Source: Ruegeria_B marisflavi (lineage in GTDB: Bacteria > Pseudomonadota > Alphaproteobacteria > Rhodobacterales > Rhodobacteraceae). From it: a DNA stretch of 64,000 nt. The notes under the pieces are model-generated. The model was not told where the DNA came from. It saw only the letters and a list, made by a program, of their open reading frames with translations, and searched no databases. The translations under genes were made by a program, and so were the position numbers. Location of the stretch: the NCBI RefSeq assembly GCF_025673445.1, contig NZ_JAOVQN010000001.1, forward strand, positions 186,001-250,000. The letters are read 5' to 3'. Positions 52,750-61,222 of the stretch are shown here, piece after piece (within the stretch, counting starts at the first letter, position 1; each line of letters opens with the position of its first letter).

Positions 52750-54000
52750 ATGACCCAGATCACCCCCGCGTTGCTGACCGAAATCCGCAGCCGTTTCGCG
52801 CAAGTCGACCAGTGCCCGGTGCAGGGCCCGCGCGTGTTCTTTGAAAATGCCGGTGGCGCGCTGACGCTGAATTCGGTGGTCGAGACCTCGGCCCGTTATG
52901 CGGCGATCCCCGACAACCAAGGACGCGACAACCCGGGCAGCCACGAGCTGGTGCGGGTGATCGACAAGGCCAAGGACGACATGCGCGTGTTCATGAACGC
53001 GCCGGAGGGGCAGTTCTTTGTCGGCGAAAGCGGCACCGAGCTGACGTTCCGTCTGATCATGAACGCCTGTCTGGGCGCCGGGCCGGGGGTGGTGCTGGGC
53101 ACGACGCTGGAGCATCCGGCCTCGCGCAGTGCCTGTGACCGCTGGGCGCGGGTGGCGGGGCAGCGGCATGTGCTGGTGGCCCATGACGATGCGACAGGCA
53201 CGGTGACGGCCGAGGCCTATGCCGCGGCGGTGACGCCCGACACGGTGGTGGCGACCATCGTACATACCTCGCCCGTGACGGGAATGGGGGTGGACCTGGA
53301 GGGGATCGCGGCGGCGATCCGGGCGGTGGCGCCCGAGGCCTATATCATCGTGGACGGCATCCAGCATGCGGCGCATGGGCGGATTGATCTGACGGCTTAT
53401 GGTGTCGATGGCTATGTGATATCGCCCTACAAGATGTTCTCGCGGCATGGCTATGGGCTGGCCTGGATCTCGGACCGGCTGACGAAATTGCCGCATAACG
53501 GGCTGCTCAATGGACCCGCGGACAATTGGGAGATGGGGACGCGGGACACCGGCAGCTATGCGACGCTGACCGATGTTGCGGATTACCTGGAATGGCTGGG
53601 CGCGCAGGTGAGCGATGCGACCGACCGGCGGGCGCGGTTCGTGGCGGCGGGTGAGGCGATCCATGCGCAGGAAAAGGCACTGACCGACGCGATGATCCAT
53701 GGCACCGGCAACCTGCCCGGGCTGAAGGACATGGAGAAGGTGCATATCATCGGCGGCATCGACAACCCGGCGCGCGAAGGGCTGGTGTCGCTCTGGGTCG
53801 AGGGCGTGGCCTCGGCCGAGGTGGTGGCGCAGCTGAATGCGCAGGGCATCCGCACCCATGTGCGCAAGGCCGATCACTACTCGGGCAATATCCTTGATCC
53901 GCTGGGTCTGGACAGCTGCGTGCGGGTGTCGATGTGCCATTACAACAGCGTTCACGAGGTGGCGCAGTTTCTGGCGGCGATGAAGACAATCGCAGCCTGA
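52750..54000 (+). CDS. Aminotransferase class V-fold enzyme (NifS-like)
   Basis: This 416-residue PLP enzyme of the cysteine desulfurase/kynureninase fold has a PLP-binding aspartate in YIIVDGIQHAAHG and the PLP lysine in VISPYKMFSRHGYGL. The segment RVFFENAGGALTLNSVV at the N-terminus is typical of cysteine-desulfurase-like proteins. No cysteine loop of the SufS type was identified, so a desulfurase role is doubtful; a beta-elimination or C-N lyase reaction is possible. I chose ATG 52750 because GGAG lies upstream. It is the first gene of the methylated-compound island, and the FAD/GcvT enzyme follows after 99 bases. Confidence 0.85.
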   Translation: MTQITPALLTEIRSRFAQVDQCPVQGPRVFFENAGGALTLNSVVETSARYAAIPDNQGRDNPGSHELVRVIDKAKDDMRVFMNAPEGQFFVGESGTELTFRLIMNACLGAGPGVVLGTTLEHPASRSACDRWARVAGQRHVLVAHDDATGTVTAEAYAAAVTPDTVVATIVHTSPVTGMGVDLEGIAAAIRAVAPEAYIIVDGIQHAAHGRIDLTAYGVDGYVISPYKMFSRHGYGLAWISDRLTKLPHNGLLNGPADNWEMGTRDTGSYATLTDVADYLEWLGAQVSDATDRRARFVAAGEAIHAQEKALTDAMIHGTGNLPGLKDMEKVHIIGGIDNPAREGLVSLWVEGVASAEVVAQLNAQGIRTHVRKADHYSGNILDPLGLDSCVRVSMCHYNSVHEVAQFLAAMKTIAA

Positions 54001-54013
54001 CGCAAAACAAAAA

Positions 54014-54054
54014 CCGGCCCCCCACCCCAGAATTTTTGGCGGGTGCGGGGCCGG
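54014..54054. terminator. GC-rich stem-loop between the PLP and FAD/GcvT genes
   Basis: CCGGCCCC pairs with GGGGCCGG and CACCC with GGGTG around a loop containing ATTTTT. On the minus strand the stem is followed by GTTTTTGTTTTG, the form of an intrinsic terminator; on the plus strand no T tract follows, so plus transcription may read through. Confidence 0.5.
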
Positions 54055-54099
54055 GTCTGCGGCTAGGGTCGTTCGGGACATAGAACGGAGACCCGCCCC

Positions 54100-56517
54100 A
54101 TGAAAACCCATGCCCAGGCCGTCGTGATCGGCGGTGGTCTTGTCGGTTGCTCGATCCTCTATCACCTGGCCAAACTGGGCTGGCGCGATGTCGTGTTGCT
54201 GGAGCGGGACGAGCTGACCAGCGGATCGACCTGGCATGCGGCGGCGAACATCCACGGGCTGCACGACAATAACAACGTCACCCGCATCCAGCATTACACG
54301 ATGAACCTGTACAAGGAGCTGGAGAAGGAGACCGGGCAGGGCTGTGGCTTGTTCCAGGCGGGCTCGCTCTATCTGGCGCAGACCGAAGCGCGCGAACACC
54401 AGCTGCGGCTGCAAGAGGCCAAAGCGCGGTATTACGGGCTGAATTTCTACGAGATCGACAAGGATCGCGCGAAGGAACTGCACCCGCTGGCGCAGTTCGA
54501 CGATATCCGCTGCATCATGTACGAACCCGATGGCGGCAACGTGGACCCGTCGGGCGTGACCTATGCCTATGCCGCCGGAGCCCGCGCTATGGGCGCCACT
54601 ATCGAGCGGTTCTGCCCGGTGATCGGCACCGAACCCCAGCCCGATGGCAGCTGGATCGTGCGCACCGAGAAGGGCGACATTCACACGCAATGGGTGGTCA
54701 ACGCGGCGGGCCTGTGGGGGCGCGAGGTGGCGGCGCTGGCGGGCATCACCCTGCCGCTGCAACCGACCGAGCATCAGTATTTCGTGACCGAGGCCATCCC
54801 AGAGGTGGCGGCGCTGGGCCGCCGCCTGCCCTCGATCGCGGACCGGGATGGCGAATATTACTTCCGGCAGGAAGGCAACGGGCTGCTGATCGGCGCCTAT
54901 GAGAAGGACATGAAGTTCTGGGCCGAAAACGGCACGCCGCTGGATTTTGCCCATGACCTGTTCCCAGACGATCTGGACCGGATCATGGAAAACGTGATCC
55001 GCGCGACCGAGCGGGTGCCGGTGGCGGCGACGGCGGGCGTCAAGCGGGTGATCAACGGGCCGATGATCTGGTCGCCGGATTCGAGTGCCTTGTGGGGGCC
55101 GGTGCCGGAATTGCGAAACTATTTCGTTTGCGGCGGCATCATTCCCGGTTTTTCGCAATCGGGGGGTCTGGGCCTGTTGGCGGCGCAATGGATGATCGAG
55201 GGCGAGCCGCAATACGACATGTTCGCCTGGGACCTGGCGCGGTTCGGCGATTGGGCCGACAAGAAGTTCACCAAGGCGCGGGTACAGGACCAGTATACCC
55301 ACCGCTTTGCCATCCATTTTCCCAACGAGGAGCGCAGCGCCGGGCGACCGGCGCGGGTGCGTCCGGCATACGAGATGCAAAGGGAGATGGGCGCGGTGTT
55401 TGGCATGAACTGCGGCTGGGAGCATCCGCTGTGGTTCGCGGACCGCCCCGGTGTAACCGAGACCATTGGCTTCACCCGGCAGAATTGGTGGGAGCCGGTG
55501 GGCCGCGAGGTGCGCATGCTGCGCGAGCAGGTCGGCGTGATCGACATCTCGAACTTTGCCAATTACGAGATCAAGGGGCCGGGTGCGCGGGACTGGCTGG
55601 ACCGGCTGGTGGCGAACCGGGTGCCCACTGTCGTGGGCAGTTCCTGTCTGACGCCGCTGATCGGCGTGCGAGGCGGGATCGCGGGCGATTTCACCATCAC
55701 CATGACGGGCGAGGACGCCTATATGATGGTGGGGTCCGGCATGGCCGAACGCTATCACCAGCGGTTCTTCAACATGGTGGATTTGCCCGGCGGCACCACG
55801 CTGGAGGTCGCGACCAACCGCATCGCGGGCTATAACGTGGCCGGACCGAAAGCGCGCGATATGTTGCAGCGGCTGACCAATGCCGACCTGTCGAACGAGG
55901 GCTTCCCCTTCATGCGCTCGGCCACGATCGAGGTGGCGGGGGTGACCTGTCTGGCGATCCGGGTCAGTTTCACCGGCGATCTGGGTTGGGAGCTGCATTG
56001 CGCCGAGGCGGATCAGGTGCGGCTTTACACTGCGCTGATTGCGGCCGCGCGCGAGATCGGCGGCGGGCCGGTGGGCAGCCGGGCGCTGGGCAGTCTGCGG
56101 ATCGAGAAGGGCTATGGCTCCTGGGGTCGGGAGTACAGCCCGGAATACTGGCCGCAGGAAGTGGGACTGGAGCGGCTGATCAAGGCGGACAAGGATTTCC
56201 TGCACAAGGCGGCCTGGTTGAAGATCAAGGACAACCCGGTGCGCGAGGTGCTGTCGGTGTTCGAGATCGAGGCCGCGCATGGGGCTGACGCCAGTGGCGG
56301 CGAGCCGATCTTTACCCCCGACGGACAGCCGGTGGGGCGGGTGACCTCGGGCGCCTACGGCTACTCGGTGGGCAAATCGCTGGCCATCGGCTATGCCAAC
56401 CCGGCGGTGGCGAAACCGGGCGACGTGCTGGAAGTGTTCCTGCTGGGCAAGCCGCACAAGGCGGTGTTGCTGGCCGAACCGCCATTCGATCCGGCGGGCG
56501 CGCGGTTGCGCGGATGA
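54100..56517 (+). CDS. FAD-dependent demethylase with GcvT domain (dimethylglycine/sarcosine dehydrogenase-like)
   Basis: This 805-residue oxidoreductase has an N-terminal DAO-type FAD domain (VVIGGGLVGCSILYHL) and His46 in GSTWHAA, the site of covalent FAD attachment in dimethylglycine dehydrogenases. A linker (about 370-425) is followed by a GcvT aminomethyltransferase domain (about 430-800, with FTGDLGWELH). Such enzymes oxidise an N-methyl group and pass the one-carbon unit to tetrahydrofolate. The exact substrate is unknown; the usual HAAGL is HAAAN here, so specificity may differ from the classic enzymes. It probably acts with the PLP enzyme upstream. Confidence 0.9.
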   Translation: MKTHAQAVVIGGGLVGCSILYHLAKLGWRDVVLLERDELTSGSTWHAAANIHGLHDNNNVTRIQHYTMNLYKELEKETGQGCGLFQAGSLYLAQTEAREHQLRLQEAKARYYGLNFYEIDKDRAKELHPLAQFDDIRCIMYEPDGGNVDPSGVTYAYAAGARAMGATIERFCPVIGTEPQPDGSWIVRTEKGDIHTQWVVNAAGLWGREVAALAGITLPLQPTEHQYFVTEAIPEVAALGRRLPSIADRDGEYYFRQEGNGLLIGAYEKDMKFWAENGTPLDFAHDLFPDDLDRIMENVIRATERVPVAATAGVKRVINGPMIWSPDSSALWGPVPELRNYFVCGGIIPGFSQSGGLGLLAAQWMIEGEPQYDMFAWDLARFGDWADKKFTKARVQDQYTHRFAIHFPNEERSAGRPARVRPAYEMQREMGAVFGMNCGWEHPLWFADRPGVTETIGFTRQNWWEPVGREVRMLREQVGVIDISNFANYEIKGPGARDWLDRLVANRVPTVVGSSCLTPLIGVRGGIAGDFTITMTGEDAYMMVGSGMAERYHQRFFNMVDLPGGTTLEVATNRIAGYNVAGPKARDMLQRLTNADLSNEGFPFMRSATIEVAGVTCLAIRVSFTGDLGWELHCAEADQVRLYTALIAAAREIGGGPVGSRALGSLRIEKGYGSWGREYSPEYWPQEVGLERLIKADKDFLHKAAWLKIKDNPVREVLSVFEIEAAHGADASGGEPIFTPDGQPVGRVTSGAYGYSVGKSLAIGYANPAVAKPGDVLEVFLLGKPHKAVLLAEPPFDPAGARLRG

Positions 56518-56612
56518 GCTTTGTCCTGACCCTGTGCGCATGTGGTCAGGTCGGAATTTGAGTATTTGGGACCAGAAAGAAGCTCGATCGGGTTTTTTTG
56601 GGTTGGGGGCGG

Positions 56613-57500
56613 TCAGCCTTCCATTCGGGCGGCGGCGTCGAGCAGCCAGGACTTGAAAAGCCGGACCGAGGGGGTTGGTGTGCGGCTTTTGAACCGGGCG
56701 CAATAGACCCAAGGATTGCGGATGTCGGTCTGGAACGGTTCGATCAGTTCGCCCTGGTCCAGATAGGGGCGGGCAAGCACGCGCGGCAGGGCGGCGCAGC
56801 CGAGGCCCTGGGCCGCCAGGCGGGCGGCGAGGGTGGAGACATCGGTCTTGTGTCCGCCGGTGGCCTCGAAGGACTTGATACCGAAATGGCGCGCCATCAG
56901 TTCCCAGTAGATCGGGCGGCCGAGCACCTGGATCCGGCGGGCGCGCACCAGTTGCGCCGGGTCGGTGAGCGGGGCGCCGTCGACCCGGAAATCCGGGGCA
57001 CAGACCAGGACCAGCCGTTCATCCCAAAGCTGAACCGCGCCATCGGGGAGGTCATCGGTGTGATCCATGGTGATCGAGATGTCGGATACGTCCTGTTCCA
57101 CATCGGACCAGACGGTGCCGTGTACCGTGACCAGGATATCGGGATGGGTGAGGTGAAAGTCGCGCAGCACGCCTGCCAGCCAGACCGAGGCCAGGCTGGT
57201 GGGGCAGGAGACAACCACCTCGCGCCGTCGCTTCTGGGACAGAAGCGCCTCGGTCGCGACGTCGATCTCTTGCAGGGCGTGGCGGACCGAGGGGAGATAG
57301 GCCTCGCCCACCTCGGTCAGGGCCAGCGTGCGGGGCAGGCGGACGAAGAGGGGGCGGCCGATGTATTCCTCAAGCGAGCGGACATGGTTGCTGACCGCCG
57401 ATTGGGTGCAGTTCAGTTCCTCGGAGGCAGCGGTGAAGCTCAGGTGCCGGGCGGCGGCCTCGAACGAGCGCAGGAAGGTGAGATGCGGCAGGTGTTTCAT
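56613..57500 (-). CDS. LysR family transcriptional regulator
   Basis: This 295-residue regulator has an N-terminal winged helix-turn-helix (LTFLRSFEAAARHLSFTAA, LNCTQSAVSNHVRSLE) and a C-terminal effector-binding domain. The GcvA-like LPHLTFLRSFEAAARHLSFT start is typical of the GcvA/TrpI branch. It lies between the FAD/GcvT gene and prpD-like gene and is divergent from the latter. A palindrome TTGCCG-N13-CGGCAA (57513-57537) just upstream is the likely binding site. It probably controls the island; the effector is unknown. Confidence 0.92.
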   Translation of the reverse strand: MKHLPHLTFLRSFEAAARHLSFTAASEELNCTQSAVSNHVRSLEEYIGRPLFVRLPRTLALTEVGEAYLPSVRHALQEIDVATEALLSQKRRREVVVSCPTSLASVWLAGVLRDFHLTHPDILVTVHGTVWSDVEQDVSDISITMDHTDDLPDGAVQLWDERLVLVCAPDFRVDGAPLTDPAQLVRARRIQVLGRPIYWELMARHFGIKSFEATGGHKTDVSTLAARLAAQGLGCAALPRVLARPYLDQGELIEPFQTDIRNPWVYCARFKSRTPTPSVRLFKSWLLDAAARMEG

Positions 57501-57512
57501 GGTGCAAGTCTA

Positions 57513-57537
57513 TTGCCGGTTGTCCGGCCTACGGCAA
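57513..57537. promoter_or_regulatory. Palindromic LysR-type operator candidate
   Basis: TTGCCG-N13-CGGCAA lies 13-37 bases upstream of the LysR gene start, with an inner dyad GCCGG-TTGT-CCGGC. This is the place expected for autoregulation and control of the divergent gene. Confidence 0.5.
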
Positions 57538-57589
57538 GCCCTGTCCGGCCCGGCTTTGGTCAAAGCGAAAGCGCCCGAGGCAAAAATAA

Positions 57590-57614
57590 CCGGGGCATAG
57601 GCCCCGGCATTTTT
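57590..57614. terminator. Bidirectional terminator-like stem-loop in the LysR-prpD gap
   Basis: CCGGGGC-ATAG-GCCCCGG is followed by CATTTTT on the plus strand and by TTATTTTTG on the minus strand. It lies 69 bases upstream of the prpD-like start. A second stem, GGCGTCT/AGACGCC (57634-57661), follows. It could be an attenuator in the leader of the MmgE/PrpD gene. Confidence 0.6.
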
Positions 57615-57682
57615 GCGTGTGGTGGGGCGGGCAGGCGTCTAGCCTTGGTTTCGGAGACGCCCGGCTGGGCGAAGGAGGCCAG

Positions 57683-59056
57683 ATGACTGCACCGATGAGC
57701 AAACCCCTCTCTACTTTTGACCGGATTGCCGATTTTGCGCTGGACCGCGCGCCGGGCGAGATACCTGCCAGCACGCTGGAGGCCGCGGCCCTGATGACAC
57801 TGGATACGCTGGGGATCATCGCTGCAGCGGGCCCGATGGAGGCGGGCGTGATCGCGCGCCAGACCGCAACCCTGCTATATGGCAGTTCCGATCCGGGCCA
57901 CAGCGCGCGGATGATGTTCGACGGGCGGCGCGTGAGCCTGGCGGGGGTGGCCTTTGCCGCCGCCACCCAGACCGACAACCTGGACGGCCATGACGGGTAC
58001 AACCCGACCAAGGGGCATATCGGTGTCGTGGTGATCCCGACCCTGGCGACATTGGCGCAGCATCTGCCCGATCTGACCGGCCCCGAGGCGCTGGCCGCGA
58101 TCACCGTGGGATACGAGGTGGCCGGGCGCGCGGGGATCGCGCTGCATGCCACGGTCAGCGACTATCACACCTCGGGTGCGTGGAACTGCCTGGGCGTGGT
58201 GGCGATGGCTGCCCGGCTGCGCGGGCAGGGGCGCGAGACGATGCGGCAGGCGCTGGGCATTGCCGAGTATCATGGCCCCCGCAGTCAGATGATGCGCGAG
58301 ATCGCAACGCCCACGATGCTGCATGACGGGTCGGGCTGGGGTGCGTTGGTCGGGGTGTCGTCGATGATCCTTGCCGAGCACGGGTTCACCGGCGCGCCCG
58401 CGATCACCATGGAGGCGCCCGAGGCGGCGCCGTTCTGGGAGGATCTGGGCCGGTTCTGGCAGATGGAGCACCAATATGTGAAACCCTATCCGATCTGCCG
58501 CTGGGCGCATGCGGCGGTGGACGGGGTGCGTGCGATCATGCTGGAGCATGGTCTGAGCCATACGGATATCGCGCGGGTGCATGTGAACAGCTTTCATCAG
58601 GCGGCGTGCCTGTACCAAGGGCTGCCGCCCACCACCGGTATCGCGCAATATGCGCTGCCGTTTCCGGTTGCGGCCTACATCGCCTATGGCCGGATCGGGG
58701 TCGAGCACATCTCGGGCCCCGGCCTGTCCGACCCGCTGGTCGCGGATATCATGAGCCGTATCACCGTGGCCGAGACCGAGCGGCATTCCACGCGGTTCCC
58801 GGTGGGGCGCTGGGCCGATGTGGAGATTACCACGACAGGCGGGCAGGTGCTGGTGTCGGGCGACATCCATGCGCGGGGTGGACCCGAGGCGCCGATGTCC
58901 CGTGACGAGGTGGTGGGCAAGTACATGGATTTTGCCGCGCCGGTACTGGGAGAGGAACGCGCGGCGTCGCTACGCGACGCGATCCTGGGGTTGACAGATC
59001 CGGACAGCCGGTTCGCCGATGCGGCGGCACATCTGTTCGAGCCGGTTCAGGGTTGA
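57683..59056 (+). CDS. MmgE/PrpD family protein
   Basis: This 457-residue protein has the features of the 2-methylcitrate dehydratase / cis-aconitate decarboxylase / iminodisuccinate epimerase family: FAAATQTDNLDGHDGYNPTKGHIGV near residue 95 (with the conserved D-H-G-D-type pattern), GYEVAGRAGIALH and a C-terminal lid. The true reaction is open. AAGGAGG lies 5 bases before the ATG at 57683. The MttB-like gene starts 4 bases after its stop, so the two are probably co-expressed. Confidence 0.88.
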   Translation: MTAPMSKPLSTFDRIADFALDRAPGEIPASTLEAAALMTLDTLGIIAAAGPMEAGVIARQTATLLYGSSDPGHSARMMFDGRRVSLAGVAFAAATQTDNLDGHDGYNPTKGHIGVVVIPTLATLAQHLPDLTGPEALAAITVGYEVAGRAGIALHATVSDYHTSGAWNCLGVVAMAARLRGQGRETMRQALGIAEYHGPRSQMMREIATPTMLHDGSGWGALVGVSSMILAEHGFTGAPAITMEAPEAAPFWEDLGRFWQMEHQYVKPYPICRWAHAAVDGVRAIMLEHGLSHTDIARVHVNSFHQAACLYQGLPPTTGIAQYALPFPVAAYIAYGRIGVEHISGPGLSDPLVADIMSRITVAETERHSTRFPVGRWADVEITTTGGQVLVSGDIHARGGPEAPMSRDEVVGKYMDFAAPVLGEERAASLRDAILGLTDPDSRFADAAAHLFEPVQG

Positions 59057-59060
59057 GAGC

Positions 59061-60596
59061 ATGAGTGATCGCAGGACCGGCGGCCGACGCGGCAAGAGCG
59101 CGCGCAGCGGTGGTGGCATCGAGCAACTGCCTTGGCAACAGGTGCGCAACCCCTATCCCGGGTTCGAGCTGGCCTCGCCCAAAGAGATGGAGCGGCTGCA
59201 CGCCACCTCGATGCGGATTTTGTCCGAGCTGGGTATTCGGGTGATCGGTGACAACGTGCTGGACCTGTTCGCAGAGGCGGGCGCGCTGGTCGACCGCGAT
59301 ACAGGTATCGTGCGGATCGACGAGGAGTTGGTAAATGCGGCGCTGGCCACCGTGCCGCGCACCTTTACTCTGACCAGCCGCAATCCCGCGAAACGGATCG
59401 AGATGGGCGGCAATGCGCTAAATTTCGGTCTCGTGGCCGGGCCGCCCAATGTGCATGACCGTGTGAACGGGCGGCGGTCGGGCAATTATACCGACTATTG
59501 CAACTTCATCCGGCTGGCGCATCATTTCAACGCGATCCATATCATCGGAAACCAGGTGATGGCGCCGGTCGAAATGCCCGCGAATACACGGCATCTGGAC
59601 ACTTATCTGGCCAATCTCACCCTGTCGGACCTGTCGTTTCACTGTACCGCCATCGGGCGGGGCCGGGCGCTGGACGGGATCGAGATGATGGCGATTGCGC
59701 GCGGTCAGACGCTGGACCAGATGGCAACCGACCCCGGGGTGATCACCATCATTTCGGTCAATTCGCCGCGCCTCTTCGATGACGCGATGGGGGACGGGCT
59801 GATCGCCATGGCCGAGCATGGCCAGCCGGTGACGATCACGCCCTTTACCCTGATGGGGGCAATGACGCCGGTGACACTGGCCGCCGCGCTGGCGCAGCAG
59901 AATGCCGAGGCGCTGTTTGGTGTGGTGTTGACCCAGCTGGTGCGGCCGGGCACGCCGGTGATGTATGGTTCATTCACCTCGAATGTCGACATGCGCTCGG
60001 GCGCGCCGGCGTTTGGCACGCCGGAAAACACCAAGGCGAACATCATCGGCGGGCAGTTGGCGCGGCGCTATGGGCTGCCCTATCGCACGTCGAATTCCAA
60101 CGCCTCGAACGCGGTCGATTTGCAGGCCGCTTACGAGACGATGATGGCGACCTGGGGCGCGGTGCTGGGCGGGGCCAATATCATCTATCACGCCGCCGGA
60201 TGGCTAGAGGGCGGGCTGACCGCGTCGTATGAGAAATTCGTCCTCGACGTCGAGATCATGCAGAACATGATGGAGTTCCTGCGGCCGGTGGATTTCTCGG
60301 ATGACGCGCTGGGGTTCGATGCGATGGCGGGTGTGCCGCCGGGCGGGCATTTCTTTGGCGCGACGCATACAATGGAGCGCTACGAGACCGCGTTTTACCG
60401 CCCGATCCTGTCGGATTGGCAGAATTACGAGAGCTGGGAGGCCGCCGGGGCAGCGGATGCACTCGAACGCGCCACCCGGATCTGGCAGCAGGCGCTGCGC
60501 GAGTACGAGGAGCCGGCGCTGGAGCCGGACGTGCGCGATGCGCTGGAGGCCTATGTGGGGCGGCGCAAGGAAGAAATCGGTAGCGGCGAACCCTGA
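59061..60596 (+). CDS. Trimethylamine methyltransferase (MttB) family protein
   Basis: This 511-residue protein belongs to the MttB superfamily, which transfers methyl groups from quaternary or tertiary amines to a corrinoid protein. The TIM-barrel phrases RILSELGIRVIGDN, FGLVAGPPNVHD, FTLMGAMTPVTLA, SNSNASNAVDLQAAYE and IIYHAAGWLEGG fit the family. There is no in-frame UAG, so it is a non-pyrrolysine type. No corrinoid protein or activating enzyme is seen in the window. The start at 59061 lies 4 bases after the MmgE/PrpD stop; the N-terminus (RRTGGRRGKSARSGGG) is basic and low in complexity. Confidence 0.87.
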   Translation: MSDRRTGGRRGKSARSGGGIEQLPWQQVRNPYPGFELASPKEMERLHATSMRILSELGIRVIGDNVLDLFAEAGALVDRDTGIVRIDEELVNAALATVPRTFTLTSRNPAKRIEMGGNALNFGLVAGPPNVHDRVNGRRSGNYTDYCNFIRLAHHFNAIHIIGNQVMAPVEMPANTRHLDTYLANLTLSDLSFHCTAIGRGRALDGIEMMAIARGQTLDQMATDPGVITIISVNSPRLFDDAMGDGLIAMAEHGQPVTITPFTLMGAMTPVTLAAALAQQNAEALFGVVLTQLVRPGTPVMYGSFTSNVDMRSGAPAFGTPENTKANIIGGQLARRYGLPYRTSNSNASNAVDLQAAYETMMATWGAVLGGANIIYHAAGWLEGGLTASYEKFVLDVEIMQNMMEFLRPVDFSDDALGFDAMAGVPPGGHFFGATHTMERYETAFYRPILSDWQNYESWEAAGAADALERATRIWQQALREYEEPALEPDVRDALEAYVGRRKEEIGSGEP

Positions 60597-60599
60597 TGC

Positions 60600-61115
60600 C
60601 TAGGCCGAAAGCGGGTACTCGGCCAGGATTTCGTGCCGCGCGCCCTTTGGGTGCAGCGTCGAGCCATAGAGCGCGATGCCCGTGACAAGCAGGTCCGGCA
60701 GGTCGGTTTCGGCCAGACCGGGCGGCAAGGGCGGCGGCGCTGCGCCGGGGCGCAGGCGGGCGAGGGTCACATGCGGCCGGAACCGGCGTTTTTGGAGCTC
60801 TATCCCGGCGCGACGGCAGGCCCTGGTGATGGTATCGTGCAAACGGGTCATGCGCGCGTCATCGGCCACGTGAACGAAAAGCGCGGTACCGAACGTGCCG
60901 ATGCCGCCCATCGCCACGGCAAAGGGTGCGGCGCGCAGGGCCAATAACGCGTGATGGAGTTCCTCCAGCACCTCTTCGGGCTGGTCGTCGAGAAAGGCGA
61001 GCGTCAGGTGCAGGTTGTCGCGTGGCACCGGGCGGCCCGCACCCAGCCGGCGCTGGAGCCTTTCAAGGTGGTCGGCGGTGTCGCCCGGGACCGGGACGGC
61101 AATGAAGCTGCGCAT
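60600..61115 (-). CDS. thpR: RNA 2',3'-cyclic phosphodiesterase
   Basis: This 171-residue 2H phosphoesterase (LigT family) has two HxT motifs, HLTLAFLDD and HVTLARL, separated by the usual distance. The start at 61115 (MRSFIAVPVPG) follows AAGGAG with a short spacing of 3 bases and fits the family; an in-frame ATG 14 codons upstream is less likely. It converges with the MttB-like gene with 3 bases between stops. The role in vivo is uncertain. Confidence 0.9.
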   Translation of the reverse strand: MRSFIAVPVPGDTADHLERLQRRLGAGRPVPRDNLHLTLAFLDDQPEEVLEELHHALLALRAAPFAVAMGGIGTFGTALFVHVADDARMTRLHDTITRACRRAGIELQKRRFRPHVTLARLRPGAAPPPLPPGLAETDLPDLLVTGIALYGSTLHPKGARHEILAEYPLSA

Positions 61116-61222
61116 GTGCTCCTTGTTGCCGACCGGAGCGGTTCGGTAAAGACCCATTGCCCAGCGCCTGCCGGTTTTCGGCGGCCGTTGCGGGGGAAAC
61201 CGGCGCGATTTGCGCCGAACGG

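Noticed and set aside
52672..56712. A 1346-codon open frame on the minus strand
   Set aside because: It runs antisense to the PLP and FAD/GcvT genes, whose motifs are clear. Its Pro/Arg/His-rich composition is that of a GC-rich shadow frame.
59061..60596. Pyrrolysine-containing trimethylamine methyltransferase
   Set aside because: The frame has no internal TAG, and no pyl genes are in the window, so it belongs to the non-pyrrolysine branch.
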